Source of the DNA: Panax quinquefolius
Taxonomy: Eukaryota > Streptophyta > Magnoliopsida > Apiales > Araliaceae
Assembly: GCA_020205615.1 (NCBI GenBank)
Contig: CM035163.1
Coordinates: forward strand, 53,665,899-53,729,898
DNA length: 64,000 nucleotides
Reading direction: 5' to 3'
A model generated the notes under the pieces. That model did no database searches, was not told the origin of the DNA, and saw only the letters and a program-made list of their open reading frames with translations. Within the stretch, counting starts at the first letter, position 1. Every line of letters starts with the position of its first letter. Shown in pieces: positions 10,844 through 22,483 of the stretch. The position numbers were made by a program, and so were the translations under genes.

Positions 10844-11560
10844 GCCCCAAAGACACCTGAGGAGAGATACCGTATGAGTAAGATTCCTTATGCTTTAGCA
10901 ATAGGATCTGTAATATACGGTATGATATGTACTAGACCGGATGTCGCTCATGCACTTAGTGTAACAAGTAAATATCAGTTGAATCTAGGAGAAGAACACT
11001 GGAAGGCAGTGAAAAATATCCTAAAGTACTTAAGAAGAACTAAGGATGTGTTTCTTGTCTACGGTAGGTCTAAATTGAAACTAGAGGGCTTTACAGACTC
11101 ATATTTTTAAACAAACCAAGATGACAGTAAATCCATATCGGGATATGTGTTTACCTTAAACAGTGGCGCAGTGAGTTGGAAGAGTTCCAAATAACAAATA
11201 GTTGCTGATTCAGTGACAGAGGCAGAGTACATAGCTGCAAGTGAAGCTGCAAAGGAGGCTATTTGGATGAAGAAGTTCATTAACAAACTTGATGTGGTTC
11301 CTAGCATCAGAGGAACAGTACCTTTATTCTGTGACAACACCGGAGCTGTTGCACATGTTAAGGAACCCAGGTCTCATCAGAAATCCAAACACGTGTTGCG
11401 GTGATTTCATTTGATCAGAGAAATCATTGAAAGAAGAGATGTCAACCTGGAGTGTGTGGACTCTCAAGACAATATTGCAGATCCATTTACTAAAGTGTTA
11501 ACACAACAACAGTTCGATCGTCACTTAGAGAAGATGGGTATGAGATACCACGTCGATTGA
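10844..11560 (+). pseudogene. pol: copia-1 RNase H and polyprotein C-terminus
   Basis: RNase H removes the RNA strand during reverse transcription. Blocks are YALAIGSVIYGMICTRPDVA, LKYLRRTKDVFLVYG, GFTDSYF, SISGYVFTLNSGAVSWKSSK, TEAEYIAASEAAKEAIWMK, LFCDNTGAVAH and NIADPFTKVLTQQQFDRHLE. The last ends in a stop at 11558. The acidic residues of the active site (TDS, EAEY, CDN) are present. In-frame stops at 11108, 11191 and 11402 fall where Gln, Gln and Arg are usual, as C>T changes would give. The stop at 11558 fits the normal end of copia pol just before the polypurine tract. Confidence 0.85.
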
Positions 11561-11564
11561 CTTT

Positions 11565-11580
11565 AGTGCAAGTGAGAGAT
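11565..11580 (+). other. copia-1 polypurine tract
   Basis: AGTGCAAGTGAGAGAT directly precedes the TG of the 3' LTR, as in most plant copia elements. It primes plus-strand DNA synthesis. Confidence 0.7.
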
Positions 11581-13410
11581 TGAAAGTAATATGCATATAA
11601 ACCAATCATGTATGGTGATAAAGAATATACTTTGTAATTAATCTTATTTATTTATTAATAAAAGAACTATTTATTAAAGGCATTTATTATCCACATGGTG
11701 CTGTTTTAATAATATGTGATAAACCCATAGTTTTAAGCAATGCTTTTAGAGTCATGATTAGATTATACTAATGAGATCTAAATTCTTAGATAGCTTAAAA
11801 CTAAAATGTTCTCAATCAATGGATTACTAAAAAGGGAATTAGTGAATCCGGATAGATTGGTACATACGTTGCTTGCTCATTGGATGAGGATGATTGATCT
11901 CATGATCATTTATGTAGAGACACTAAAGCAAGTATGTAGGTGCTTATTGGAGAATAAGTTCACTGAACGTGACTCACTAAGGAATACCTAATGGAGTTTT
12001 ACTTGCATGTCAATAGGAATTCCTGTAGTGATAGTAGTACAAATGATCCTTAGACTTGAGATCATCATAATAACTTATGTATAATGAATTACATTTTAAC
12101 TTATTCCTTAAGACCCTTAGAGTATATCAAAGGGTATACTTGGGTGTAATAAGTTATATATGGAGATAATGAATGATCAATATAGAATCTACCACTTCTA
12201 GTAAAAGAAGAGAAATGTCATATGTGATTCGATAAATGATAACCCAGGAATCATTGGCCAAAGTGAAATGAAATTAGAAAGTAGTTTCTAATTTACATTT
12301 ATTCGGAGTTGTGCATTTGGAAATTGAAATACATTTAATTATATAAAATAAGACTTTACACTAATTTCATGTCTTATATTTAATTGAAACATTGTATGGT
12401 GAAAGGATTGAATTGTACGGTAACTATTTACTCACAGGTTCTTTTATGATTAATGTTAAAATCTATATTATCTGGAAAGTCGTTGATCGCTAGGGAGGCT
12501 TATCCCTATTGTAGAATAAATATTATTTATTTAAATTAATTAATAGTTTAATTTATTTATTTAAATAAGATTAGAATTGTTCTAATTGATTTATTCACAA
12601 CCGGTTTAATATGAAGAACCTAAAGGGTCACATCATAAAATGAAGAATAATTATTTAAGAAGTTAATGGCATAATCGTAATAATATGTTAAGTATATTTA
12701 ATTTAATCTATGGTGATAAAATAAATTAAATACCTTAATATTTATTATTTAATATTTTGGAGATATTAAATATAAATTAATAAGAGGAGTCTTATTAATA
12801 TTATTGCAATTATTATTATTTTTAATTTCTAAAAGAGTTTAGGAATTAATTTAATATAAGTACTCCCATTTATTTCTAATAGGATTAGGAGGCAAAATTA
12901 GTTAAAGGAGTTTAATTAATTGTCCCTAATAAGATTAGGGAGCCTAATTAATTAAAGGAGTTTAATTAAATAAATAATACATTTTTTTAATTAAATAGGG
13001 TTACCTGATATCTTTATAAGAGGAGTCTTATATCAGATATCAAATATACAATATTCCAAAAATAGTTAAAGAGTACGCCCTCTTTTTCTATAGAGATAGG
13101 AAAAACTAGGGTTTGAGCCAATACACCCTTCTTTTTAAAAATTCTTCTTCCTTGGTGGATCACCTGTAGAGGCCATACACTTGGGTGGCTAACATTGATC
13201 AAAGGAAAGGAATCTAACCCGAAGATTCAAGGAGATCGCAGAGAAGTAGGAGTTGAACTCGTACATGTGGAAGCTCGTATCTACAAGGGTATGATTCCAT
13301 AACTTCTTGTTCTTTGTTTTAATTAATAATATGCATAAAGGATGATCCAGGTAATTAGTTTATGAAAAATTTTAAAATCTGATTTTACTTTGCTTCTGTT
13401 AATTTTTGCA
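11581..13410 (+). repeat. copia-1 3' LTR (end approximate)
   Basis: It starts TGAAAGTAATATGCATATAA straight after the polypurine tract. A likely end is ...TTAATTTTTGCA at 13410. There is no second LTR in the window to fix the border. The stretch is AT-rich and non-coding, with 'gaggagtcttatta' and 'gaggagtcttatat' repeats near 12783 and 13021. ORFs at 11806 and 13014 are not credible genes. Confidence 0.6.
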
Positions 13411-13972
13411 ATTTGATTGCTACTTTGATTTTCACAAAACCTTATATATATTTCATCTATTTATCATATAAAAAGTCAGTACTTAGACACCGAGACTATA
13501 TCAGAGATATGCCTATTAAGTGAGGGAATTAACCAAACAAATTCTCAAAGTCCCAAGTGGCCTTTTATAAGATACAAGTTATTTATATAAATATCATAAA
13601 GTATGGGGTACAAATACATTTCGATAAGAGTGTGAATTATCCGAAAGATATATTAAATCCTAAGTAATCTACCGAAAATATTTATATAAATACAGTTGTA
13701 AAACTATAAATTTGGTTAGTACTTAGATATCGATACAATTTGAATTTATTCACTCTTAAGCGAATGATTGTGTAAATTATTCAAACGGTCTTTAAAATTC
13801 TAAGTGGCCTTATTTATAATTATTCATATAATAGATAAAATTTATTATTATATATTCTTTGATTTAAACAAATATATTTTTTATATCAAGTAGTGTTTAA
13901 CTATTTTATTCATTATACTTGATACTTTAACTAATCACAAGTATTTGAACATAAATTCATTCATAGAATACT
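13411..13972. repeat. Unassigned DNA with an imperfect ~245-bp duplication
   Basis: The series 'agtacttagacaccgagactat ... attctcaaagtcccaagtggcctt' (13481-13565) recurs as 'agtacttagatatcgatacaat ... ctttaaaattctaagtggcctt' (13721-13812). I see no coding potential. It may belong to the copia-1 LTR or the copia-2 LTR, whose inner borders are not certain. Confidence 0.45.
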
Positions 13973-14866
13973 TGTTAGATAATATTGAAAATTAAAGTTA
14001 TAATTTGTTTAATACATAAAACACACTCCTTATTATGATGATTAATAAATAATTCTTTATAATCTTGCATTAAAACTATATACACTTATAAAGAAGCTCT
14101 TTTGATTTAAGCCTAAATTAATCTATCTACTTAATCAATAAGCATATTTTTACAAGTATAAACGTTATATAAACTTTTATAACTAAGCATAAAAAATACA
14201 TCTGCTTATACAGAAGCACGTTTTACATATATAAAGGTTATTGAACTTTTATATATATAAGTACTTGATCTCAAATTACTATCTGCTTATCTTAGAAGCA
14301 TATCTTTGTCAAAAACTTTGTAAAAGGGAAAACGGTAGAGTTAGTTTATTTTATGTACCTGTGAGAAAGACGAATAATTCTTTGACCAAGACCAATCTTA
14401 GAGAGGTCAGCTGGGAGTTGGGTCTCAAGTGTACTTGTGAGGTGAGGAAAAGATTGTTGTTTCAAGACCATATCATAGAATAGAACTAAACTTAAAAGGA
14501 AGATACAACTAAGCTTGAGGAGGAAATTGGGAGCTTGCTATCTAAGATAGTTAGTTGAGAATAGTTTTATGTTTGTTTATAAAACTTTGTAAAGGCTTTT
14601 TCGCCTTTTGAAGGATTTTTTATTACAAGAAGTAATATGATCTCAAGTCATAGAGAGGAGCTTGAGACTGGACGTAGCAATATACCCGAGATGTATGTTG
14701 TGAACCAGAAAAATCTATGTGCATTGTATGATTGACTTTTTATTAACTTGAATATTAATTTATAAAACAACAAATTAATTATCTAAAAATTCAAAAAGGC
14801 CTAAGATAAATTTTTAATCTGTAATAATCTATTCAATCCCCCTTATAAATTATTATTGAACTTTCA
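13973..14866 (+). repeat. copia-2 5' LTR (SIRE-like; start uncertain)
   Basis: The 3' border is firm: ...TTGAACTTTCA ends at 14866, two bases before a primer site. The start is a guess at a TGTTAG. The interior has features of long plant copia LTRs, for example 'ttgtaaaggctttttcgcctttt' and 'gagcttgagactggacgtagca'. The ORF at 14241-14483 lies wholly in this LTR and is not taken as a gene. No 3' LTR of this element is in the window. Confidence 0.6.
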
Positions 14867-14867
14867 A

Positions 14868-14880
14868 TTGGTATCAAAGC
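14868..14880 (+). other. copia-2 primer-binding site (initiator Met tRNA type)
   Basis: TTGGTATCAAAGC follows the LTR end. Plant copia elements use the 3' end of initiator methionine tRNA, with the site TGGTATCAGAGC; here there is one difference in the shared part. Confidence 0.75.
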
Positions 14881-14977
14881 AGTGCTCTTTAACTTGTTTG
14901 TTGAGTTAATACAGGCATACCTAAGAGTAGATTCATCTATAGCCTATAATGCTACTGTTTACGGAGAAGGACTGTCA

Positions 14978-15988
14978 ATGTCTAGACCTCCACTATTTGA
15001 TGGAACAAACTTTGTCACCTGGAAGAACATATTTAAAATCTATGTTAAGTCACAAGGAATCAAAGTTTGGTTTACAATAGAACGAGGTGTAAAAGTTCCA
15101 ACCAAAATTGAAGGAGAAAAGATCGTTGAAAAAAAATGTTGATGAGCTCTCCACTGAAGATGAAGAGGCTATGAATATAGCTTCACGAGCTTAAAAGGTG
15201 TTAACTAGTGCTCTAATTGAAAAAGAGTACAAAAGAGTTAGCAACTGCAAGAATGCAAAAGAGATTAGGGAAAAGTTTATTGTAACCTATGAAGATCATA
15301 TCAAAGAAACTAGAAAAGATGATCTAATCCAAGAATATAAAAGTTTCAAGCTTGAAGAAGGTGAAAAGATCATTGATATGGAAACACGTTTTCCTAGAAT
15401 CATTGTTGAACTAGAATAACTAGGGAAGGAATACACAACTAATGAGAAAAAGAAAAGAATTCTTAAAGCCCTTCCATCTATCTGGAAAATGAAGGTTATT
15501 GCAATCAAGGAAATACAAGATCTAGCTACATATCCTCTTGACAGCCTTATTGGAAATCTTCGTGCCCATTAAGTCGACACGCTAGTCGAAAAAGAAGGAT
15601 CAGACACAAATCTTAAGAAGAAAGGAATTGCTTTCAAAACTCTACATGTAAATCAATAAAGTGATGATGAAGAACTAAATGAAGAACTCACGAGTCTAGA
15701 TAATAATGAAGTTTCTCCATTATCCAGAAAACTCAAGAGAGTGATTCAAAACAAAGCTAAAAAATATGACAAAAACTTTATGAAAACAAATAATAACTTC
15801 AAAAGCAAACAAATATTCAAGCCAAAAGCACAAGGAGGAAATTTCAAAGTAAACAACAGCGACTTCAAAAATGTCAACTCCAATGAAAATTCAAACACAT
15901 GTTTTGAATGCAACCAGCCTGGACACTACAAAAAGGATTGTCCAAAACTAGTTACCATCAAAGTTCTAGTAGCTAAGGAAGCCTGGGA
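14978..15988 (+). pseudogene. gag: copia-2 gag, N-terminal and zinc-knuckle part, broken
   Basis: Gag forms the cytoplasmic particle that packages element RNA. The first Met fits the family start (MSRPPLFDGTNFVTWK). Blocks are FDGTNFVTWKNIFKIYVKS, then ALIEKEYKRVSNCKNAKEI and QEYKSFKLEEGEKIIDME, typical of the copia gag (UBN2-type) domain. A CCHC zinc knuckle CFECNQPGHYKKDC follows at 15902-15943. There is a frame change at an A8 run (15129-15136) and stops near 15192, 15417, 15570 and 15657, mostly TAA. The frame is cut at 15988 by a solo LTR and goes on at 18707 and again beyond 53290, where a coiled-coil segment follows as in SIRE-like elements. Confidence 0.85.
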
Positions 15989-17351
15989 TGTAAGACCCCG
16001 AATTTTTTTTAAAATAAATGGAATTTCCTTTATTTATTATGTTGAAATAGTAAGGGTTGATTTGATTAATGTGGAAAGTTATGGGTAAAATACGCAAATA
16101 TTTTGAATAAGCAAATGGTTATAAAATATTCATTATTGTCGGAGAATATTCGTTTGGTCTTGGAATATTCAGATCTTGTGAAATATTCGCATGCGACAAG
16201 ACATGTCTTTTATGGGCCCCATAACGGAAAGCGATTGGATGAAGAAAACGACAAATATAAGTTGTTTATAAATAACAGGCGTAGTTATTACTGTATTATC
16301 TTGTTGGAATACCAATGGTTAAAACACACTAATATCGCTGTTGTTGAACAAGAGTAGCATGCAGTATTGCACCAATTATTGATTCTTACGTGAAAGGCAC
16401 TACTCAATAATTGTTACAGTAATTACTGTTCAGTATTTTATTTTATTGATTCAATAATTGCTGCATTGATATTTTATATTACTGTTGTTTCAATAAATTG
16501 TCATTACACAGTATTTTCCATTATCGAAGCAATAATTCATATTATCTGAATAATATTATTAGATAACATTATTGGCAATGTCTAGAAAGTTCTGTCTAAG
16601 GAGAGGTTTGGTCACCTAATTGCATACGCCAAGATGAGAGAGATCCTTATTAGAAAGCCCCTTCCTCAAGGAGCGGCACGGTTGCGATCTTGATTCTGTA
16701 ATATTATTTGTGAATAATTAATTATTGATTTATATGATGAGAGAAATATTGATTTTATGTGGATATATATGGAGAAATTTTTTAATGTGATAATTGTTGA
16801 AAATTAATATTTTATCTTTTTTCTCGATAAAATAATTCATTTAAATATATTATTATATTTTAATAATATAATAATGGTGATATTTTTACAATGAATGTGC
16901 GATATGTGAGTATATGAGGAGGAGGAGTATTTTTGTGGCATTAAATGATTAACACATGTTTTGTGTGTTGGTGGACACAATTATCGAATCAAATTTGATT
17001 ATAAACAGAAAAATCGCCTGCTTATGGATTTCATCAATTTTTGTTTGGAATTTGGAAAAACTTTCTTCTGTAAAGTTGTAGAGAATTGAATTTCCTATAA
17101 AAAGTCGCGAGATTCGAATTTTTTGATAAAAGGGCTATTTATTATGAATTATTGAAGTTCCGAATTTCTGAAATAATTGATTTTTGAAAGTTTTAATTAT
17201 TTTTATTTATAAAAACGTGTTTTTCATTTTGTTTCCCTCATTTAACATGTGATAGGGGCTGAGTTCAGATGGTAAAGCATGCATATGAAGTTTTGGAAAA
17301 AATATAATAATATTTAATAAATTTTCTACTTTGGTGTTCTAAGCATTTTCC

Positions 17352-17359
17352 TATAAATA
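17352..17359 (+). promoter_or_regulatory. LTR TATA box
   Basis: TATAAATA in 'ttttcctataaataggg', followed about 30 bases on by the 'aaaatcacacc' leader shared by all these LTRs. Confidence 0.65.
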
Positions 17360-17929
17360 GGGTGCTTAGGTTAGAATTGAAAATCACACCGTAAATCAAG
17401 TTTTCTCTCTATATTATCGAGTATATTCTTGTGAGTATTTTGAGTATACTTTGAGTATTGCTATACTGATTGCAAGTTCAAGTCATAGCCTATATCCCAG
17501 GTTTTTTGACTAGAAGTAGTCTTTCGAGGTAAGGGATATTATTTTTTCGTAATGATATTATTTCTTCAATATCATTATGTCAAGTATTGATCTGAACTTT
17601 TAATCAAATTTGGAACTTTTAGTGTCGGGGTTACTATTCACGATATCAAGACTATCCACGATACTCTGATTATTATTCACGAATCTTTAAGACTATTCAT
17701 CGAAAAATAAAATTTTCCTTTTCGTCCAAAATATCTATTGTGGATACTAGCTTTGATTGTATCCATGTTTTGATCATTCTTGAATTTTACTCCAATCTAA
17801 TTACTTATGAAGTATTTTTGAACTTGGATTGTTTAAAATACGAATCCTTAATAATTGTTCTTTTGTTTCAATCGGATTCGCTTTCCTTTAAAATATTTTT
17901 CATCATCCTCGGTCCTAAATGATGATATT

Positions 17930-18135
17930 ACCAATATCTTTGGCCCAGAGTGCAAAGATGAATTATTTATTGATGAATATCTTTGGCCCGTAGTGCAAAG
18001 ATGAGCAGTGTTGAGATGAACATGGCCGATCGATTAATATCTTCTATTAAGTAGTGCAAAGATGAATAGGTGTTTAGATGAACATGACCAATTAATGAAT
18101 ATCTTTGGTCTGTAGTGCAAAGATGAATATTTGAT
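17930..18135 (+). repeat. LTR minisatellite with ATCTTTG...CAAAGAT core
   Basis: About four units of 45-65 bases, each holding 'atctttggcccgtagtgcaaagatga' or a variant. Each core is a small inverted repeat (ATCTTTG/CAAAGAT around an 8-11-base loop). The same units, reversed, are at 23025-23215 and 30545-30725. Confidence 0.75.
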
Positions 18136-18701
18136 TTCAGATATATATTGATTGATGTTACAGGGATAAAAGATAGACGATGAACTTTTAAATTCATACA
18201 TAGAAGATAGTAGTTTGCATTCTCTACTTAACTCTTCTAATGAATTGTTGTTTCATTGCAGTTGTTGATTTAAAATTGGTTGTCTATTGTATTCTATTAG
18301 ATTTTTCCCTATTGAAGACTAACGATAATTTGTTGTATATTATCTTATTCATAATATTCTTTACTGGGCTAGTTGAGCTCACCCTTTTCCTTTTTGTTCC
18401 ATTTTTCTTCTCAGGAGGCGAGAATGTAGCGAGTACTAATCGGGGTATGGAATGAAGGTTCTAGAGAGAGTTGTTTAGTAGTCCTCACCATTTTTGTAAA
18501 ATAATGTATCAATAATTGTGATGGGGATTTATTTGCGTGTGGATATTGTCTAGAAGACAATAATTGTATTTAAACTCACAGTATATATGTTGTCGTATTT
18601 TGCACGACAAATGTATTAATAAAGTTGTAGTTATTTTTGTACCATGTATTTGGCGACTCAGAATGGGTTAGATGGAATGGACCTATTTTGGGGGCGTCAC
18701 A

Positions 18702-18735
18702 TGGGATCTAAGTGACAAAGAAGAAATTTCCGAAC
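18702..18735 (+). pseudogene. gag: copia-2 gag, short middle piece
   Basis: After removal of the solo LTR and one TGGGA copy, the gag frame of copia-2 continues here for about 10 codons (reading SDKEEISE), then is cut at 18736 by the Athila-like element. Only 30 bases separate the two insertion points. Confidence 0.7.
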
Positions 18736-20394
18736 TGTTGCCTCCTTTTTGGTTTAACAAAATGGATTCTAAGTCATGTAAGTATACATGGGTCAACAAG
18801 TAGTACAGAGTAAGAAAAGTATTGATTCGCGGAGAAGGGTAATAAATCTAAATTATCATGCACCAACTTAATCACTATTTCTATATGTTCAAACTATCAA
18901 TCAATAAATGAATTTATATCTAAATTAATTATCAACACAATAAATAAATATTATTAAAAGGATGTAATCAAATTAGAAAGATATGGGATTCTAATATCAT
19001 TTAATGCTTCATCTAAAATGTATGCCTCGTGTTATGTTACTTATTAAATACGGAAAGCTAGTCGAGAGCATAAAAGTGAAACACAACCATTTTTCAATGA
19101 ACTATGCCCAATTTATACGAAATCCACAATTGATAGAATTCATGCAATCATCACAAATACTAAACTCACTATATGACTATGTGAATTTACAACAAATATG
19201 ATTTACGCTTAAACTCTCTTAATGACTACAAATGGTGAAACGGTACATGCCTATTCGAGTCACGAATTATAAAACCTAATACAAATAAGCTTCATGAACA
19301 TATGCCATTATGGTCATCTATACTTATATTTCATTTTTCAAATCCATACAAGTAATTATTGTGAATGGTGATCAAGCATTCAATTATTTAGCATAACCAT
19401 AATGGGCAATCCAATATCAAATATGTAACATCACAATCAGTCGTACATGTTTAAACTACGCATTAAAATCCATTAGAATCCCATAATGGAATTTAGTTCA
19501 TTTTTGAACCAAAAGCCATTATGGGATTGAAGCAAAACATGAAATTAAGAAATGCAAGCAATAAATATAAGAGAAATGATAGAGAAAATCTAATAATCTC
19601 TGTTGCGAAGTCTGTTTCCAAGCTTGTTCAAATCCACCAGAAATCACTAGAATGAATACTATTTTTATTGAGTAATCTAGAATAAGAGAAGAGCTAAAAT
19701 GTAGTAATCCAATGCTCCAACCCTCTCTCGAGTAGTCTAAACCTAAGAACAATAATAACAATCACCTTAAAAAAATGTACTGGTACCAACCATATCGTCT
19801 TAGATGAGCAAAACACACTCAAATTCAAATTACAAAAAGTCAGCATTTTTAAACTGAATAAGACTCACGCGGCCGCGCAGCATTATAGTGCAATTTGGGC
19901 GCGGGCGCGCTGTGAAGTTGTATGCCGAGTACATGGCGTGAGCGTGCCATGGCTCTTTGATATTGAGCGCCGTGGCAAGACAAAGATGTGTGTTTTGGCT
20001 CAGATTTCTTTTAGCACGGAAAAGCGCCTTGTTGAGCCTTACTAGCGGTAGCAATACTTCATCTTCTTTGCACTGACTGGAATTCTGTTTGCTTTTTGTT
20101 GTTGCTGCTATCTGCTACCTCCTTCTTCTTTATTCCTTCTTTTCTTCACTACACCATTTCATTGATTCTCCTCACCTACTCAGGTCCAGTTGCAATCTAC
20201 ACTGTTTCTTAAATCCACCATGCCTTGTTCCTACTATCTCCATGCCATTCCATGCCTTAAGTTGCTAAAGGAGTTCCAGCCATGCATACTACAAAATAAA
20301 CATAAAAAGTAAATAAAACATAATAAAACTACTCGAGTTGAGCACAATTCCAGTGAGTTGGTAATCAATAAGTAGGTATAAAACCTACTTATCA
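18736..20394 (-). repeat. Athila-like 3' LTR
   Basis: On the plus strand it begins TGTTGCCTCCTTTTTGG and ends CCTACTTATCA; on the minus strand this is TGATAAGTAGG...GGAGGCAACA. It aligns over its full length with 51638-53290. Differences between the two include many real-looking transitions, so the element is older than the Tekay insertions in it. A GC-rich stretch (19866-20040) holds the palindromic CATGGCGTGAGCGTGCCATG. ORFs at 19004, 19519 and 19830 are in LTR sequence. Confidence 0.9.
19932..19951. repeat. GC-rich inverted repeat in Athila LTR
   Basis: CATGGCGTGAGCGTGCCATG has arms CATGGC and GCCATG. A near copy, ATGGCGCGAGCGTGCCAT, is in the internal spacer of the same element at 36430-36447. 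Confidence 0.6.
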
Positions 20395-20410
20395 AATACC
20401 CCAAAACTTG
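20395..20410 (-). other. Athila-like polypurine tract
   Basis: On the minus strand AAGTTTTGGGGTATTT abuts the TGATAAGTAGG start of the 3' LTR. It primes plus-strand synthesis. A second copy of the same sequence and its flank lies at 21412-21427. Confidence 0.75.
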
Positions 20411-21480
20411 ATTTATTGCTTGCCCTCAAGCAATGCATACAAAAATAAAATGAACAATGCAACTACATGCTATACAAACTATACTATGATGCAAGTGAGT
20501 CCCAAGATTTCCAGCCATAATAAAATTCCAATCAAGTGTGCCTCAGAAAATTATCCAGATTCAAGCATAAAGTATCAAACTAAGCTACAGACATAATATC
20601 ATACAATCAACTAATCCAAACTCACTATAAAGATGTTGTGTGTGTGTGATGTATTCATAAATAAACTTGACCAAGGAAAAGATTACACATGTTATACTGC
20701 TTAAGACAGAAAATTGCAGTTTAAATCAAGAAATACATATACTAATGAGAAATCAACTGTTCCAACATATCAATACAAACAAAAGTTCAACAATGGGTTT
20801 ATTCTGCATTATTTTTACTCAAGAGGGCGATTTTGCACTTTCCCACGGTGTTTATTGATTTTTTTTCCAATATATAGCGAGTGCATTTTACGTTTTATCT
20901 CAATTTCCAGTTCCATTTAAACGAGTGCGTTTTACGCTCCATCTCGTCCCAATAGCAAGCATACCCATGTGTTCCCAAAGTTTGAGTATCTGTGTTTCCA
21001 TAGTCTATGTCTACCTTCTACACAATTCCATCTTTAAAAACAACATTTTCTACTCAGTAACAAACAAGTTATTCTTTTACCAACAAGCATATATGAACAC
21101 CTATGTTCTATCCTATAGCATCTAAACAACAAGTATGAACTAAATCATGTATAACACTATAACTAAGCTCATGTTATCCACTAAATTCAAGAATCTATCA
21201 AATTTCACATTCATCATTGGTTAAACTAGAATTCCATTAAAACTAGATACTTGGGATATGCAACTACACACACAACTAAAACATATATTAATCACTAAAA
21301 TGCAAAAAATTTACTGCACAATTAACTAAACACATAAACATGCAAAATTATACTAAACATGCTAAAATGATGCAATTTAACTACATGCACTACACTACAC
21401 TAATAACCACCCCAATACCCCAAAACTTAAACTATTTATTGTCCCCAACGAATGAAGGTAAAGGGTTAAAAGGAACTCCC
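20411..21480. other. Athila-like 3' non-coding region
   Basis: About 1.1 kb between the end of the extra ORF and the polypurine tract. It has no credible ORF and is rich in 'aactaaacacataaacatgc'-like sequence. Athila elements commonly have long non-coding DNA here. ORFs at 20408-21125 are chance frames. Confidence 0.6.
21412..21427 (-). other. Second polypurine-tract-like sequence
   Basis: The plus strand AATACCCCAAAACTT with a downstream 'tttattgtccccaacgaatg' closely repeats the tract and flank at 20396-20440 ('aataccccaaaacttg...tttattgcttgccct...caatg'). It lies about 1 kb further inside the element, just after the extra ORF ends. Confidence 0.5.
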
Positions 21481-21773
21481 CTAATTATCAGTTGTACCAC
21501 CCTCCTCGGGTGGTGATTCTGGCAGTGGAAATGGCACGACTGTCCCAAATTGTGGCAACTCAAGCATGGTTCCTTGTTGTGCAAAAGCCTCGGCTAGGGA
21601 CCTCGAAAAACCAATGGCAAACACTGAAGAATTATTATACATCGCATCAACTTTTCTCTCCAACCTTCGGAGACGACGATCATCATTTTCCATAGGAGCA
21701 TGGGCTGAAGTTCCTGCGTCAGTTGTTCGGGTGGGCTGCAGCGATGGCCTCGATGATGGGGGTGGAAGGATGA
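21481..21773 (-). pseudogene. Athila-like post-pol ORF, C-terminal part
   Basis: On the minus strand the open frame from the solo-LTR border reads ILPPPSSRPSLQPTRTTDAG, then RRLRRLERKVDAMYNNSS, a short likely coiled coil, and ends PPEEGGTTDN with a stop at 21481. It is the continuation of the frame broken at 35066: the GATGA duplication leaves both sides in the same phase. The proline-rich linker followed by a coiled coil at the C-terminus is a usual layout of the extra protein in Athila-type elements. Function unknown. Confidence 0.7.
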
Positions 21774-22483
21774 TGTGACGCCCCCAAAATAGGTATACAT
21801 CACCCATCTTGAGTCACCAAATATATGGTACAGAATACAAATACAAACTTAATTATACAACCGTCGTGTAATATACGACAAAAAATATAATCGAGAGTTT
21901 AAGCAGAATGTTGCCTTCTGCATAATATCCACTCTCAAATAGAGTCCTCATTACATTTATTGTCACACTATTTTATAGAATAGTGAGGACTACTAATACA
22001 CCATCTCGGACCATCACTCTGTTCCCCGACTAGTCCCGGCTACGTTCTCATTTCCTGAAGAGAACAATGAAAGCAAAAGGGTGAGCTCAACTAGCCCAGT
22101 AAGAAATATTATGACTAAGATAATGCAGAATAAATTATCATTAGTCTTCAACAAAGTTAAACTGATAAAATACAATATACATCAAGTTTAACTGCTGCGG
22201 AATAAGCAATCCATTAGAAGAGTCAAGTAGAGCATGATATCTCCTATCTTCTATGATTTAAAATGTTTTCATCAATTTTTATCGCTGAGACTCAGCTTAA
22301 TAAATAAACCACATCATCGAGTCATCCCTACACTATGGGCCAAGGATATTCATTAAATCATCAATGGTCATAACTATACCGAATAATCCCTGGTCATAAT
22401 CATACCAAAAACTGTCTATCAATGCACTACAGGCCACTGAGGACTTTTACCACATCATTTATAACATTACAGGTCATGATTAT
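21774..22483 (-). mobile_element. Solo LTR (subfamily B), first part
   Basis: It starts TGTGACGCCCCCAAAATAGG (the LTR 3' end read in reverse) after the target duplication GATGA (21769-21773). It is cut at 22483 by the full-length Tekay element, with ATTAT duplicated at 22479-22483 and 32745-32749, and continues at 32745. It is closest to the LTRs at 40141 and 46911. Confidence 0.9.

Larger units (their letters stand above)
3513..13410 (+). mobile_element. Ty1/copia element (copia-1), 5' truncated, split by a Helitron
   Basis: Order on the plus strand: end of the protease region (3513-3689), Helitron (3690-8783), then pre-integrase, integrase, reverse transcriptase and RNase H (8784-11560), polypurine tract, and 3' LTR (11581 to about 13410). 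The integrase-before-RT order defines copia. The 5' LTR, primer site and gag are not visible upstream. The coding part has many stops and small frameshifts and cannot make a polyprotein. Confidence 0.85.
15989..18701 (+). mobile_element. Solo LTR, Tekay-like (subfamily A)
   Basis: It starts TGTAAGACCCCGAATTTTT and ends TTTTGGGGGCGTCACA. A perfect 5-bp target duplication TGGGA flanks it (15984-15988 and 18702-18706). It matches, in opposite orientation, the LTRs of the full-length element at 22484-32744. No internal region is present, so it is most simply the product of recombination between two LTRs. It interrupts the gag of copia-2. ORFs within (16103, 17740, 17967, 18240) are LTR sequence, not genes. 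Confidence 0.92.

Noticed and set aside
14241..14483. 80-residue ORF
   Set aside because: It lies in the copia-2 5' LTR, upstream of the primer site, with no recognisable domain.
18240..18455. Hydrophobic ORF as a possible membrane or env protein
   Set aside because: It lies wholly in a solo LTR; the copy in the LTR at 22654-22881 (other strand) has a different frame structure. There is no start context or conservation of the frame.
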